Origin: Siphonobacter curvatus
Lineage (GTDB): Bacteria > Bacteroidota > Bacteroidia > Cytophagales > Spirosomataceae
NCBI RefSeq assembly: GCF_002943425.1
Contig: NZ_PTRA01000005.1
Coordinates: forward strand, 62,001 to 126,000
Direction: 5' to 3'
DNA length: 64,000 nt
Shown here: positions 1 to 9,621 of the stretch, in pieces
Layout: the number at the start of each line of letters is the position of its first letter
Numbering within the stretch: the stretch's first letter is position 1
Program-made: the position numbers and the translations under genes
Notes under the pieces: model-generated
Told to the model about the DNA's origin: nothing
Database searches by the model: none
The model's input: only the letters and a program-made list of their open reading frames with translations

Positions 1-1036
1 CTTCGAGAATACGTACCACCTGCACGTTGTTTTCCAGCGAATACAGCGGATGAGGTTTGATTTTTCCCCGGATCAAATCGGCAAAATAAGCAAACGGATC
101 GTCGTAAACGGGCAATTCCTGTTTCGTAATGCGTCGTTTCTGCTCTTTTTGCGAACGAGAACGGACTGTATAATCCGTGGTATTTTCCGTAATGACGTAG
201 CCCGCATCGCCGTAGACTTCCATATCTTTTCGGCTGAAAGGCCAGTTCCAGGAAGCCTGTACAATGCACTGAGCCGAGGAGTATTCGATCACAATCGTGG
301 CCTCATCGTCCACCTTGGGATAAATCTGGGGTTTGAACTGTCGCGTAACCGCCGTGACCGACAGCGGCGTTTCATTCTTCATGAAATACGTCATTAGGTT
401 GGCTCCGTAGCAGCCGAAATCAATCAGGGCACCACCGCCATTTTGTACGGGGTCCGTCAGCCAGTTAAAGAATTCGGCATTGACACCAATCTCTTTCGGA
501 CCCTCGTGTCCCGTGTGTACCACCATTTTCTTAAACGTTCCCACGGTACTGCTATCAGTAACGAGCTGATAAGCTTTTTCAATGCTGGGGTACCAGGACG
601 TTTCGTAGTTGGTTAGTAAGAGCGTTTGATGCTTCCGGGCTAAAGAGGCCATTTGTTCTGCATCCGCTAAGTTGGTAGACAGCGGTTTTTCCACCATGAC
701 ATGAATGCCCCGGGGAGCACAGGCCTCCACGACGGCTTTGTGCTCGTAAATGGATCCAAAGGCCACGACGGCTTCGGGTTTGACGGCATCCAGCATTTGT
801 ACCAGATCGCGGTAAAAAAGTTTGGAATCCAGGTGGTATCGTTCAGCGTAGCGTTTCGAAAGGTCCATATTGGATTCGGAGATGCCCACCAGTTCGATGT
901 CGCCCAGCGGTTTTCGACCCAGAATCCAGGGGACGTGACCGTGGGTGATACCAGCTACGGCCAGTCGGACGGGTTTTTGGGCCTGAAGGTTCAGCATACC
1001 CAGCAGAAAAAAGCAAACGAAGAATATAGTTTTCAT
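1..1036 (-). CDS. Secreted Gfo/Idh/MocA-family oxidoreductase, C-terminus outside window
   Basis: The frame is open from an ATG at 1036 to the window edge, giving about 345 residues with no stop, so the gene is partial. Residues 1-20 are a Sec signal peptide (MKTIFFVCFLLLGMLNLQAQ). A Rossmann nucleotide-binding start follows (VRLAVAGITHGHVPWILG), and the family EKP motif appears in VMVEKPLS, where the lysine normally serves catalysis. Members oxidise or reduce sugars and polyols with NAD(P). The gene begins 64 bases after the stop of the upstream serine hydrolase on the same strand, so the two are probably co-transcribed. The substrate cannot be read from the sequence. Confidence 0.85.
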   Translation of the reverse strand, partial: MKTIFFVCFFLLGMLNLQAQKPVRLAVAGITHGHVPWILGRKPLGDIELVGISESNMDLSKRYAERYHLDSKLFYRDLVQMLDAVKPEAVVAFGSIYEHKAVVEACAPRGIHVMVEKPLSTNLADAEQMASLARKHQTLLLTNYETSWYPSIEKAYQLVTDSSTVGTFKKMVVHTGHEGPKEIGVNAEFFNWLTDPVQNGGGALIDFGCYGANLMTYFMKNETPLSVTAVTRQFKPQIYPKVDDEATIVIEYSSAQCIVQASWNWPFSRKDMEVYGDAGYVITENTTDYTVRSRSQKEQKRRITKQELPVYDDPFAYFADLIRGKIKPHPLYSLENNVQVVRILE

Positions 1037-1100
1037 TCGGTAACGAAGTCAGAAGCAAAAAGGGCAAACGCTTTCGCAGCCTGCCCTCGGGTTTGATCAA

Positions 1101-2669
1101 TTAAGCCGTGAGTGTTCCCTCTAACGTAGGTCGGCGGTCGGGTTTACCATCGAGGATGGAAAGACTTCGCTGGAATTTGACCTGTACCTTCCCCGTTTCA
1201 AAGTGCAAGGAAATGATTTCGTAATGAGCGGTTTCGATGAATCGAACCAGGAAATCAAAGGTATTCTCGTTTCGCCAGGCTCCGCTCGTGGCAATAGGCG
1301 TGACCGTTTCACCGGGAACGGGCGTTTGGGTAAGTTTGAGCGGAGTCGTGGATAAATCCGTACGACCGAATTTCCAACGACTTAAACCCGCTTCGATGCG
1401 GTCTTCGCCCTGGGTATCCTTGAGCGTCAATTGAACGGAATCCTTCTTCACGTCCATTCGCACGGATTGAATACCCAGCGAATTTTCCTGAATCTGAAAG
1501 GTTTTCCCGTTGATTTGTTCACTCAAGGGGGAGCTAAACGTCCCCTCAGCCAGCGGTAGTCGTAGAGAAGCCAGCCGTTTTTTTAAAGCCGATTGGGCGG
1601 AGGCCGGACTAGACTTGCCCACGGATGGCAGAATGTGGTTCCAGGCGGCATCCATAATGCCCTGCATATTACTGGTTTCGCTGGTCATGGCAATGACGAG
1701 GTCGAGCTTGGGCAATACCAGACAGTACTGACCAAAGGCCCCGTCTCCCCGGTACCCCTCGTGGCGGCACCGCCAGAATTGATAGCCGTAACCCTGTAGC
1801 CAGTCGTTGGTTTCTTTGGGACGACTACCTCCCGAGGATTGTACCTGAAAACGCGTAGCCTCATCAATCCAGGCTTCGGTAATCAGCCGCTTGCCTTTCC
1901 AGACGCCTTTTTGCAGGTACAACTGACCAAATTTGGCAATGTCTTCCGTCTTAACCCGTAAGCCCCAGCCACCCGTGTTGATGCCCTGCGGACTTACTTC
2001 CCAGTCGGCCCCTTCAATGGCTAAGGGTTTGAAGAGCCGGGGTGTGAGGTAATCAAGTAAAGTTTGTCCGGTCAGCTTCTGCACAACGGCCGAAAGCATG
2101 TACGTAGCTCCGCTGTTGTAGACGAAGTGCGTACCCGGCTGATGTTCAACGGGCTGGGCCAGAAAACCCTTCACCCAATTCGGACTTTCGGCCATGGGAC
2201 CCGTCGTATCTTTCGCGTGTCCGGTAGACATGGTCAGCAAATCCTTGATTCGCATGGCGGCCAGATTTGGACTGACCGTTGCGGGAAGATCTTCGGGGAA
2301 AAACTTGATGACCGGATCTTCTACCCGAAGCCGGTTTTCGGCTACTGCTAATCCAACGGCCGTAGAAGTAAAGCTCTTACTGAGCGAATAGAGCGTGTGC
2401 TTGAGATCAGCCGCGTACGGAGCCCACCAGCCTTCGGCGATAACCTGCCCGTGTCGCAGCACCATCAGGCTATGTACGTTGAGTTTTTCCTTTTCAACGG
2501 TTGCAATGAAATCCAGGATGCCCTGTGAAGCAACGCCCTGAGCTTCGGGCGTACTACGGGAAAGGGCGTTTCCAGGGGCTGGCAGCCAGGCTGGAAGCGT
2601 AGAAAGCAAACCCAGTTGAGCCGAGTGCATGCCCAACTGCTGCAAAAAGGTACGTCGAGATAGTGTCAT
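1101..2669 (-). CDS. Tat-exported serine hydrolase, beta-lactamase class C fold
   Basis: The 522-residue protein starts with a twin-arginine signal (SRRTFLQQLG, residues 4-13) and a hydrophobic stretch, so export of a folded enzyme by Tat is likely. The beta-lactamase/DD-peptidase family (PF00144) is shown by the S95-L-S-K98 nucleophile motif in TLYSLSKSFTS and by the second motif YNSGATYML near 184-192, a variant of the usual Y-x-N. The C-terminal 150 residues form an extra domain. Such proteins in Bacteroidota are usually esterases or peptidases, not resistance enzymes. The gene is divergent from the sigma factor of locus 1 and upstream of the partial oxidoreductase. Confidence 0.85.
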   Translation of the reverse strand: MTLSRRTFLQQLGMHSAQLGLLSTLPAWLPAPGNALSRSTPEAQGVASQGILDFIATVEKEKLNVHSLMVLRHGQVIAEGWWAPYAADLKHTLYSLSKSFTSTAVGLAVAENRLRVEDPVIKFFPEDLPATVSPNLAAMRIKDLLTMSTGHAKDTTGPMAESPNWVKGFLAQPVEHQPGTHFVYNSGATYMLSAVVQKLTGQTLLDYLTPRLFKPLAIEGADWEVSPQGINTGGWGLRVKTEDIAKFGQLYLQKGVWKGKRLITEAWIDEATRFQVQSSGGSRPKETNDWLQGYGYQFWRCRHEGYRGDGAFGQYCLVLPKLDLVIAMTSETSNMQGIMDAAWNHILPSVGKSSPASAQSALKKRLASLRLPLAEGTFSSPLSEQINGKTFQIQENSLGIQSVRMDVKKDSVQLTLKDTQGEDRIEAGLSRWKFGRTDLSTTPLKLTQTPVPGETVTPIATSGAWRNENTFDFLVRFIETAHYEIISLHFETGKVQVKFQRSLSILDGKPDRRPTLEGTLTA

Positions 2670-2838
2670 CGTTGGTTTGAGGTAAAGAAGGTCTTAAAGG
2701 TAAGATATAACTTCAAAGGATTGCATACGTCCGCAGAAAGACGAGCCGGTACGCAGATCCGTCTAAAAATAGAAACGAAACCGTAACCCGTGTAGGGTTG
2801 ATACATTTAATACTCTTTTTACGTATAAACATACGAAC

Positions 2839-2850
2839 ATTATATATAAT
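2839..2850. promoter_or_regulatory. AT-rich 12-base palindrome upstream of sigma factor gene
   Basis: ATTATATATAAT is a perfect palindrome in the divergent spacer between the serine hydrolase and the ECF sigma factor, 63 bases before the sigma start. It could be an operator or only an AT-rich promoter tract. No TAnnTTTG element was found nearby. Confidence 0.25.
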
Positions 2851-2912
2851 TTTAACCATTCAAAACGCTCTGATCGGGGTTTCGGACGATTGGTTAATTT
2901 ACTACTCACGCC

Positions 2913-3497
2913 ATGCAAACAGGAATGATCGATGAACAAAAGTTGATTTCCGAACTCCAGCAGGGGAGTTTGATGGCTTTTGAGGCCATCTATTCCCAGT
3001 ACTGGTATCCGATGTTTCTGGTGGCGTACCGTAAACTGAACGATCGTGAAGTGGCCGAAGAAATGGTGCAGGATATTTTCGTAAAACTCTGGGAACGAAA
3101 GGCGAGTGTCTCCATCAATCGGCTGAGTTATTACCTGTTTTCGGCGGTTCGGTACGCCGTTATCGATCAGATCAGAGCTCGGGTCACGCGGGAACAGTAT
3201 CTAAGCTATTACCAGTCCTTCTTATCAACGGAGGATTCGTCCACGGAAGAGGCCATTATCCTGAATGATTTACGTTCGGCTCTGGAAGATTCACTGCAAA
3301 CCCTGCCCGAAAAGTCCCGCCAGGTGTTTACCCTGAGTTATTTTGAGAACTGGTCCGTCACCCAAATTGCCCACCACATTCAGCTTTCTGAAAAAGCCGT
3401 AGAGTATCATCTTACTAAAGCCGTCAAATTTCTCCGTACGCACTACCAGGATCATTTACTGGGCACGCTGCTTTATCTCATTCTCACCAACCGGTAA
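2913..3497 (+). CDS. ECF RNA polymerase sigma factor (FecI-like), locus 1
   Basis: The 194-residue protein has sigma-70 region 2 at about residues 15-85 (AFEAIYSQYWYPMFLVAYRK, EEMVQDIFVKLWE) and region 4 at about 125-180, including the helix-turn-helix segment VTQIAHHIQLSEKAVEYHLT. Length and layout match Bacteroidota ECF sigma factors that work with FecR. It is followed at 139 bases by a fecR gene and then susC and susD, so it should direct transcription of this uptake locus when the SusC signalling domain is occupied. An ATG at 2925 is an alternative start. Confidence 0.93.
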   Translation: MQTGMIDEQKLISELQQGSLMAFEAIYSQYWYPMFLVAYRKLNDREVAEEMVQDIFVKLWERKASVSINRLSYYLFSAVRYAVIDQIRARVTREQYLSYYQSFLSTEDSSTEEAIILNDLRSALEDSLQTLPEKSRQVFTLSYFENWSVTQIAHHIQLSEKAVEYHLTKAVKFLRTHYQDHLLGTLLYLILTNR

Positions 3498-3636
3498 TTG
3501 AACGAAGGCAAGAATTTCAGTGGGTATCAAGCCTTTTTATATAAACTTTCGTAGAAATTTTAAAACGATTTAGGTCAAATCCTCGCACATCCGACTTGTT
3601 AGATAGGAGCGGCACTCAAGGCTCTCTACTGCTTGT

Positions 3637-4608
3637 ATGACCCCGGAAGAATTTCAGGAGCTTTTGCTACGCTACCAGCGTAACGAAGCCACCGCCGAAG
3701 AACAGCAGCGTATCCACGCCTGGTACGACCGCCTGGCAGCCGATTCGCAGGAAGAACTTCCCGCGGCGGAACGCCCGCCTTTGCAAGCCAAGCTGTGGTC
3801 GACGATTCGTGAGCGTATCGATGAACCTGAGCCGGAGATTCAGATCCGGCCCCTCCGAAAAGCCGGATGGTACGTGGGGGTGGCCGCATCGATACTACTA
3901 GTACTATCCATTGGCCTTTGGTTCTGGACGCAGTCGTCCGTGAATTCGGGACAACTGGCGTTTCATACGGCGGCTCCGCTAATTACCGCTCGTGGACCGC
4001 AAACGCTCACCCTTTCCGACCAGAGTCAGGTAACGCTGCTGCAAGGAAGTAGCCTGCGATATTCGTCAACCTTCACTGGAAAGCTTCGGGAAGTAGACCT
4101 ACAGGGAACCGCCTTCTTTCAAATTACCAAAAATCCTGAAAAGCCTTTTCTGGTGCACACCGGTTCGCTGGAGACGAAGGTGTTAGGGACGAGCTTCTGG
4201 GTGAGGCATCAGCCTAAACAAAGCTACGTACAGGTGCAGGTCGTTACGGGTAAAGTTTCCGTACAGCAGGATCAAAATCAGGTAATCCTGGTACCGAATC
4301 AGCTCGTTACGTATTCGCGGGAGAAACCCTGGCTGCAAACGGGCCTCGTTCAAAATCCCCTGGTGGTGGATGCCTCCGTTTCGATGCGATTCAAAGACGT
4401 ACCGCTGCTTCGCGTGGTTGAACGCCTCGAAAAACGCTATGGGATTAGCCTGCTTATTAAGCAATCGGCCTTGCGTCAGTGTCCCTTCACCGGAGATCTC
4501 ACGGGACTGGGCCTCTATGAGCAGCTGGGTATGATTTGCCAGGCTCTGAATGCTACCTACCAATCCGACGGTACTCAAATCCTGCTACAGGGTGCGGGCT
4601 GCCGATAA
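3637..4608 (+). CDS. FecR-family anti-sigma factor, locus 1
   Basis: This 323-residue inner-membrane protein has a cytoplasmic N-terminal segment (about 1-70), one membrane helix (about 75-95, GVAASILLVLSIGLWFW), a periplasmic FecR domain (LREVDLQGTAFFQITKNPEK, about 148-167) and a C-terminal DUF4974-type domain (FKDVPLLRVVERLEKRYGIS). FecR proteins hold the partner sigma factor and release it when the STN domain of the cognate outer-membrane receptor signals. The partner sigma gene lies directly upstream and the STN-bearing SusC directly downstream. Confidence 0.93.
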   Translation: MTPEEFQELLLRYQRNEATAEEQQRIHAWYDRLAADSQEELPAAERPPLQAKLWSTIRERIDEPEPEIQIRPLRKAGWYVGVAASILLVLSIGLWFWTQSSVNSGQLAFHTAAPLITARGPQTLTLSDQSQVTLLQGSSLRYSSTFTGKLREVDLQGTAFFQITKNPEKPFLVHTGSLETKVLGTSFWVRHQPKQSYVQVQVVTGKVSVQQDQNQVILVPNQLVTYSREKPWLQTGLVQNPLVVDASVSMRFKDVPLLRVVERLEKRYGISLLIKQSALRQCPFTGDLTGLGLYEQLGMICQALNATYQSDGTQILLQGAGCR

Positions 4609-4718
4609 ATGACTTATCCTACTTACCTCCTCTAAAACTGATTGCCATGATTAACTCCAAAGACGTAATCTAATTTCCTCATTCTGGTGGTCCAGTACTA
4701 CCACTAGTAAAACCCTTA

Positions 4719-4743
4719 CGCACCTTCGTTCGGAAGGCGTGCG
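4719..4743 (+). other. Intercistronic hairpin between fecR and susC
   Basis: CGCACCTTC and GAAGGCGTGCG can pair around a five-base loop with a two-base bulge. No clear T-tract follows, so it may act as an attenuator or mRNA-processing or stability element between the regulatory pair and the abundant SusC transcript, rather than a full terminator. Confidence 0.35.
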
Positions 4744-4778
4744 GGGACGTTTTGTGCCTATTAAAATGAATAAGACCT

Positions 4779-7700
4779 ATGAAAAAAACACGTTACTTCA
4801 AACCTTATGCTCTGGCGGGCTGGTTGCTCCACCGTTCTTTTCTGCCGCTATTACTAACCGTACCGCTCTTCAGTTACGCTGAACCCATCCATACGGTTCA
4901 GGATGTGCTGGAGCGTACCGTAACTTTACCCGCCGGGAAAGTGAGTCTGGAGGAGGCCTTAAGTCAGATTGAGAACCAGGCTTCCGTCAAGTTTGTGTAC
5001 AGTCGCAAAGTCATTCAGTCTGATCAACAGGTATCGGTTAAGGCCATGCATACCAAACTGGAAGAAGTACTGAAAGCCTTACTAGGCCCTTTAGCCATCC
5101 AGTATCGACTCGTGTCGGGACGCATTGTGCTTTCCAAAAGTCAGGAAACGATGCTGCTGACCGCCCCGAAGTTAACAGTAACAGGGACTGTTACCGATAA
5201 TCAGGGACAAACCTTGACTGGTGTAAGCGTAGTCCTGAAAGGCACCACGACGGGCTCGGCTACCGACGCCAATGGGCGGTATACCCTGAATGTACCCGAC
5301 GATGCCGCCACGCTGGTTTTCTCGTATGTGGGTTACGTAACGCAGGAAGTGGCCATCGGCGGACGAAGTGCGATTGATGTCAAACTGGAAACCGATACAA
5401 AATCGCTTTCCGAAGTCGTGGTCATTGGCTACGGTACGCAGAAGCGGAGTGACGTGACGGGCTCCCTGGCGTCGGTTAGTTCCAAAGAGTTGAATGAACT
5501 GCCCGTGGTCAATGCCGTACAGGGTCTAGCGGGCCGGGCGGCGGGCGTTCAGGTGGTACAAAACTCGGGAGCACCGGGAGCCAACATCAGCATTCGGGTA
5601 CGGGGTGGTAACTCGCTTCTCGGTAATAACGAACCGCTGTATGTGGTGGACGGTTTTGCCTTGTCCGGAAGCCCGACTACACTGAACCCCGCCGATATTG
5701 AGTCGATGGAAATCCTGAAAGATGCCTCGGCTACGGCCATTTACGGGTCACGCGGAGCCAACGGCGTGGTGCTGATTACCACCCGGGCGGGGAAAAGCGG
5801 CAGTAACCGGGTCAACATTGATAGCTACGTCGGATTTCAGACGGTACGTAAAAAACTTGACCTGCTCAATGCTCGCGAATTTGCGGAAATCGCCAATGAA
5901 CGGGCCCGCAACGATGGCTTGCAACCGTATTTCACCTCCGATCAGGTAGCTTCGTTTGGTCAGGGTACTGACTGGCAGGACGCCATCTTTCGGACGGCTC
6001 CCATTCAAAACCACGTGGTCACCTTTTCCGGTGGTAGCGAAAAAACGCAGTACTCGGTTTCAGCCAGCTTATTCGATCAGCAGGGAATTGTGATCGGCTC
6101 GGGATACAAGCGGTACTCGGTTCGGGCCAATTTGAATCAGAAAATCAACGATAAATTACGGCTTACCTATACCAGCGTACTCAGCCGGACGGGAACGCAG
6201 GCCATTTCCAACGACAACCGTTCGCGGGGAAATGGAGTCGTATCCGCCGCGTTAACCGCCCCGCCAATGATTGCTCCCTACGATGCCAATGGCAATTATT
6301 CGAACGTAGTACCCTATTCGTTTAGTCCGAACGCCGCTGAAAATGCCGTGGCTTTAGCTCTGGAACGGAAAGACGAAACGGCGGGGAGTGGGATTCTGAC
6401 TAACCTAGGCTTGACTTACGAATTCATCCCGGGACTAAGCCTTCGCGTATCCGCCGGGGTCGATTACGCAAACTCCCGACGGGATTATTACTCACCCCGC
6501 CTTTTTAAGGCATCCCCTTCGGGATCGGGTAGTACCAACTATTATACGCGAACTAACTTTCTCAACGAAAACATTCTTACCTATAGCAAAACCATTCAGG
6601 AAGCTCACGCTCTATCCTTTACGGGGGGCTTTACGTATCAGAGCGAACTGATCAATGAAAATGAACTTGGGGCGAGTGGCTTTACCAGCGATGTCTTACA
6701 GAACAATAACCCCCAATCCGGCAGTGTAATTGCCACGCCAAGAGCTACTATTTCAGACTGGAAACTGCTTTCGGGACTAGCCCGGGCCAACTATTCCTAC
6801 CGGGATCGCTACCTGCTGACGGCCAGTATTCGGGCCGATGGCTCGTCCCGGTTTGGAGCTTCCAATAAATGGGGCTATTTCCCCTCGGCGGCCCTGGGCT
6901 GGCGGATTAGTGAAGAGGAATTCATCAAACCCCTGACTTTTGTTTCCAATCTGAAGCTACGGGCCAGCTGGGGACAAACGGGTAGTACGGCTATTAATCC
7001 CTACCAGACACTCAATACACTTCAATCCCTGCAAGTCATTTACGGCAATGATCTGTATACGGGGTTTGCTCCGGGGGCAACGAAACCAAACCCGAATTTG
7101 AAATGGGAGACTACGATGCAAACCAACCTGGGTCTGGACTTCGGGTTTTTCCAGGAACGTCTCCGCTTATCCGTGGATTACTACCGCAAAAACACCAACG
7201 ACCTGTTGGCAAATGTGCCCCTGCCTACTTCTTCGGGTTACGTCAATCAAATACAAAACCTGGGCACCATTCGCAATCAGGGCGTGGAACTGGATCTGGG
7301 TGGAAACATCCTGACGGGTAATTTTAAGTGGGATGCGAGCCTGAATTTTGCTGCTAATCGTAACAAAGTAATCAAACTGGCTGGGGGTAGTGATGTGTTC
7401 GGAAATTCACTCGATATTCCACTGAACGTTTCGGTAAATCTGATCCGCGAGGGCGAACCCGTAGGTGTTTTCTTTGGCTACGTGGAAGATGGACTGACGG
7501 AAACGGGAGCGATTCGCTACAAGGATCTCGACGGCAACGGTACCCTCAATAACCTGGACCGGACCATCATCGGCAATCCCAATCCCGATTTCATTTACGG
7601 TTTCACCAATAATTTTTCCTACAAAAACTTCACGCTGAACGTGTTTTTGCAGGGCATTCAGGGAGCGGATATTTTCAACTTCAACCTGTCAAATCAGGCG

Positions 7701-8087
7701 AATGCCTTCAACTTCGGCGAAAATCAGGTACGAAGCTCGCTGGATCGCTGGACGACGGAAAACTCCAATCCGGCGGCGAAAAACCCGAAAGTCAGCATTG
7801 GCTCTACGTTCCGGGAATCCAACCGCTTTGTGGAGGATGGGTCGTTCTTACGGTTGAAAAACATTCGTCTGGCCTACACCCTGCCGCTGACGAAGTGGAG
7901 CGTCAACTGGTTGAAATCCGCTCAGATCTACGTGAGTGGCCAAAATCTGCTGACCTTCACCAAGTACTCCTGGTATGATCCCGAAGTGAGTAGCCGGGGT
8001 GGAGCAGCCTCCATTACGGTCGGAATTGACCAGACCAGTTATCCCGTTGCTAAAACCTATACCTGCGGCGTAAGCCTTGCCTTTTAA
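4779..8087 (+). CDS. SusC/RagA-family TonB-dependent outer-membrane transporter with STN domain, locus 1
   Basis: The 1102-residue protein has a signal segment (about 1-35), an STN signalling domain (about 50-120, LEEALSQIENQASVKFVYSR), a carboxypeptidase-regulatory-like beta domain (about 130-205, GTVTDNQGQTLTGVSVVLKG), the plug (SEVVVIGYGTQKRSDVTGS onward, with IRVRGG and LYVVDG) and a beta-barrel ending in aromatic F, typical of outer-membrane insertion. It forms the channel of a SusCD pair for TonB-driven import. The STN domain signals to FecR. Its stop overlaps an ATG in the susD frame. The substrate is not readable from sequence. Confidence 0.95.
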   Translation: MKKTRYFKPYALAGWLLHRSFLPLLLTVPLFSYAEPIHTVQDVLERTVTLPAGKVSLEEALSQIENQASVKFVYSRKVIQSDQQVSVKAMHTKLEEVLKALLGPLAIQYRLVSGRIVLSKSQETMLLTAPKLTVTGTVTDNQGQTLTGVSVVLKGTTTGSATDANGRYTLNVPDDAATLVFSYVGYVTQEVAIGGRSAIDVKLETDTKSLSEVVVIGYGTQKRSDVTGSLASVSSKELNELPVVNAVQGLAGRAAGVQVVQNSGAPGANISIRVRGGNSLLGNNEPLYVVDGFALSGSPTTLNPADIESMEILKDASATAIYGSRGANGVVLITTRAGKSGSNRVNIDSYVGFQTVRKKLDLLNAREFAEIANERARNDGLQPYFTSDQVASFGQGTDWQDAIFRTAPIQNHVVTFSGGSEKTQYSVSASLFDQQGIVIGSGYKRYSVRANLNQKINDKLRLTYTSVLSRTGTQAISNDNRSRGNGVVSAALTAPPMIAPYDANGNYSNVVPYSFSPNAAENAVALALERKDETAGSGILTNLGLTYEFIPGLSLRVSAGVDYANSRRDYYSPRLFKASPSGSGSTNYYTRTNFLNENILTYSKTIQEAHALSFTGGFTYQSELINENELGASGFTSDVLQNNNPQSGSVIATPRATISDWKLLSGLARANYSYRDRYLLTASIRADGSSRFGASNKWGYFPSAALGWRISEEEFIKPLTFVSNLKLRASWGQTGSTAINPYQTLNTLQSLQVIYGNDLYTGFAPGATKPNPNLKWETTMQTNLGLDFGFFQERLRLSVDYYRKNTNDLLANVPLPTSSGYVNQIQNLGTIRNQGVELDLGGNILTGNFKWDASLNFAANRNKVIKLAGGSDVFGNSLDIPLNVSVNLIREGEPVGVFFGYVEDGLTETGAIRYKDLDGNGTLNNLDRTIIGNPNPDFIYGFTNNFSYKNFTLNVFLQGIQGADIFNFNLSNQANAFNFGENQVRSSLDRWTTENSNPAAKNPKVSIGSTFRESNRFVEDGSFLRLKNIRLAYTLPLTKWSVNWLKSAQIYVSGQNLLTFTKYSWYDPEVSSRGGAASITVGIDQTSYPVAKTYTCGVSLAF

Positions 8088-8104
8088 TGCTAAGCCCAAG
8101 TGCT

Positions 8105-9568
8105 ATGAAAAAGATACTTTGCATAATGGCTGTGGTCACAGCCCTTAGTTCCTGCCAGAAGACCTTACAGGAAGTACCGGTCGATCGCCTGACCGAAGAA
8201 AATTTTTACCAAACGCCAACGGATGCCCGTTCCGCAATCTATTCCATTTACGATGCCTTGCGGAGTACGGGTTATTACGGAATGATCTATTTGCTAGAAC
8301 AGGAAGCCAATACGGACTACGCCAACGGTCGCGGCTCGTATGCCTTCATCAGTGAGTATCAGGGACTGGACGGTACTAACATCGGTCGGGTAGAAGGGGT
8401 GTGGTCGCAGGCGTACCGGGCCATTCTTCGGTCCAACATTGCTCTGGAACGCATTCCCGCCATTGCCATGGATGAAACCGAGAAAAAAGGTCTGCTCGCC
8501 GAAGCCCGGTTCCTGCGGGCACTGGTGTATTACGATCTGGTTCGGAACTGGGGTGGGGTACCGATTCGTACCTCGACCACGGCTTCCAATGACGTACCCC
8601 GTTCGTCGGTCGATGAGGTATATAAACTCATTCTGGAGGATCTAACCGCTGCTGAAACCGACCTGCCCGCGACGCCCGCCGTGGCGGGACGGGCGACGAG
8701 CTGGGCGGCGAAAACGTTGCTGGCCGATGTGTACCTGACGCGTCAGAACTGGACGCAGGCCCGGGATAAAGCCAAGGAAGTGATGGACGGCAAGGCGTAC
8801 TCGCTGGTGCCGGTGACGACGGTAGCTGATTTCGAAAAGATCTACGGAGCAACAGTAACGACGAGTTCGGAGGATATTTTCTCGTTGAAGTATTCCTCCA
8901 CGGGCGGGCAGGGTTTTCAGTACCTGCTCTACATCCACGCGGAAAATACGCAGTACTCACCACCGGGCTTCCGCACCATCTACGCCCGTCAGACCTTTCC
9001 GCTGATTGCCAACTGGGACGCGAAAGATTTACGAAAAGAGTTCAATATTTACGGTCAGTACGTCAACCGAACCACGGGTCAGATCGTGACTTTGCCTGCT
9101 AACGAACCCTATCAGTTCCGGAAGTTCAAAGATCCGGCCTCGGTAGCGGCCAATGCCAGCGGCAATGATTTACCCCTGCTCCGGTACGCCGATGCGTTAC
9201 TGATTTACGCCGAAGCGGCGAGTCAGGCCGCTGGCGGTCCCACACCCGAGGCCTATCAGGCCGTCAACCAGGTACGTCGCCGGGCCTACGGAGCGGACAT
9301 CGCAACGGCCAACGCGGCTGTAGATTACGCCGGACTAAGTGCTCAGGCTTTTCGTGAAGCTGTATTGCAGGAACGGGCTTACGAATTTATGATTGAAGGC
9401 AAGCGGTGGAATGATATGAAACGGCTGGGCGTCGATCAGGTGAAGGCCCTCGTCCAGAAAGCCAAAGGCAAGACGATGAAAGATAGTCACGTGCTGTGGC
9501 CCATTCCAAAAGCTGAACTCGACAACAACGGGGCGATTAACGCCGAAGACCAAAATCCTGGGTATTAA
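8105..9568 (+). CDS. SusD/RagB-family surface lipoprotein, locus 1
   Basis: I chose the ATG at 8105 because it gives a clean lipoprotein signal (MKKILCIMAVVTALSSCQK, lipobox LSSC). The ATG at 8087 overlaps the susC stop and only adds MLSPSA. The mature protein of about 470 residues has the SusD features: an N-terminal TPR-like helical part (VWSQAYRAILRSNIALERI, EARFLRALVYYDLVRNWGGV) and a C-terminal part with ERAYEFMIEGKRWNDMKRLG. It caps the SusC channel and binds substrate at the cell surface. It lies 17 bases after susC. Confidence 0.95.
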   Translation: MKKILCIMAVVTALSSCQKTLQEVPVDRLTEENFYQTPTDARSAIYSIYDALRSTGYYGMIYLLEQEANTDYANGRGSYAFISEYQGLDGTNIGRVEGVWSQAYRAILRSNIALERIPAIAMDETEKKGLLAEARFLRALVYYDLVRNWGGVPIRTSTTASNDVPRSSVDEVYKLILEDLTAAETDLPATPAVAGRATSWAAKTLLADVYLTRQNWTQARDKAKEVMDGKAYSLVPVTTVADFEKIYGATVTTSSEDIFSLKYSSTGGQGFQYLLYIHAENTQYSPPGFRTIYARQTFPLIANWDAKDLRKEFNIYGQYVNRTTGQIVTLPANEPYQFRKFKDPASVAANASGNDLPLLRYADALLIYAEAASQAAGGPTPEAYQAVNQVRRRAYGADIATANAAVDYAGLSAQAFREAVLQERAYEFMIEGKRWNDMKRLGVDQVKALVQKAKGKTMKDSHVLWPIPKAELDNNGAINAEDQNPGY

Positions 9569-9621
9569 TGTAGACTTCTGACCCGGAGATAAGCTCCGGG
9601 TCTTTGAATTTGCTTGAAGCT

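Noticed and set aside
8087-8104. ATG at 8087 as the susD start
   Set aside because: It overlaps the susC stop and adds six residues before the lipoprotein signal; ATG 8105 gives the normal signal.
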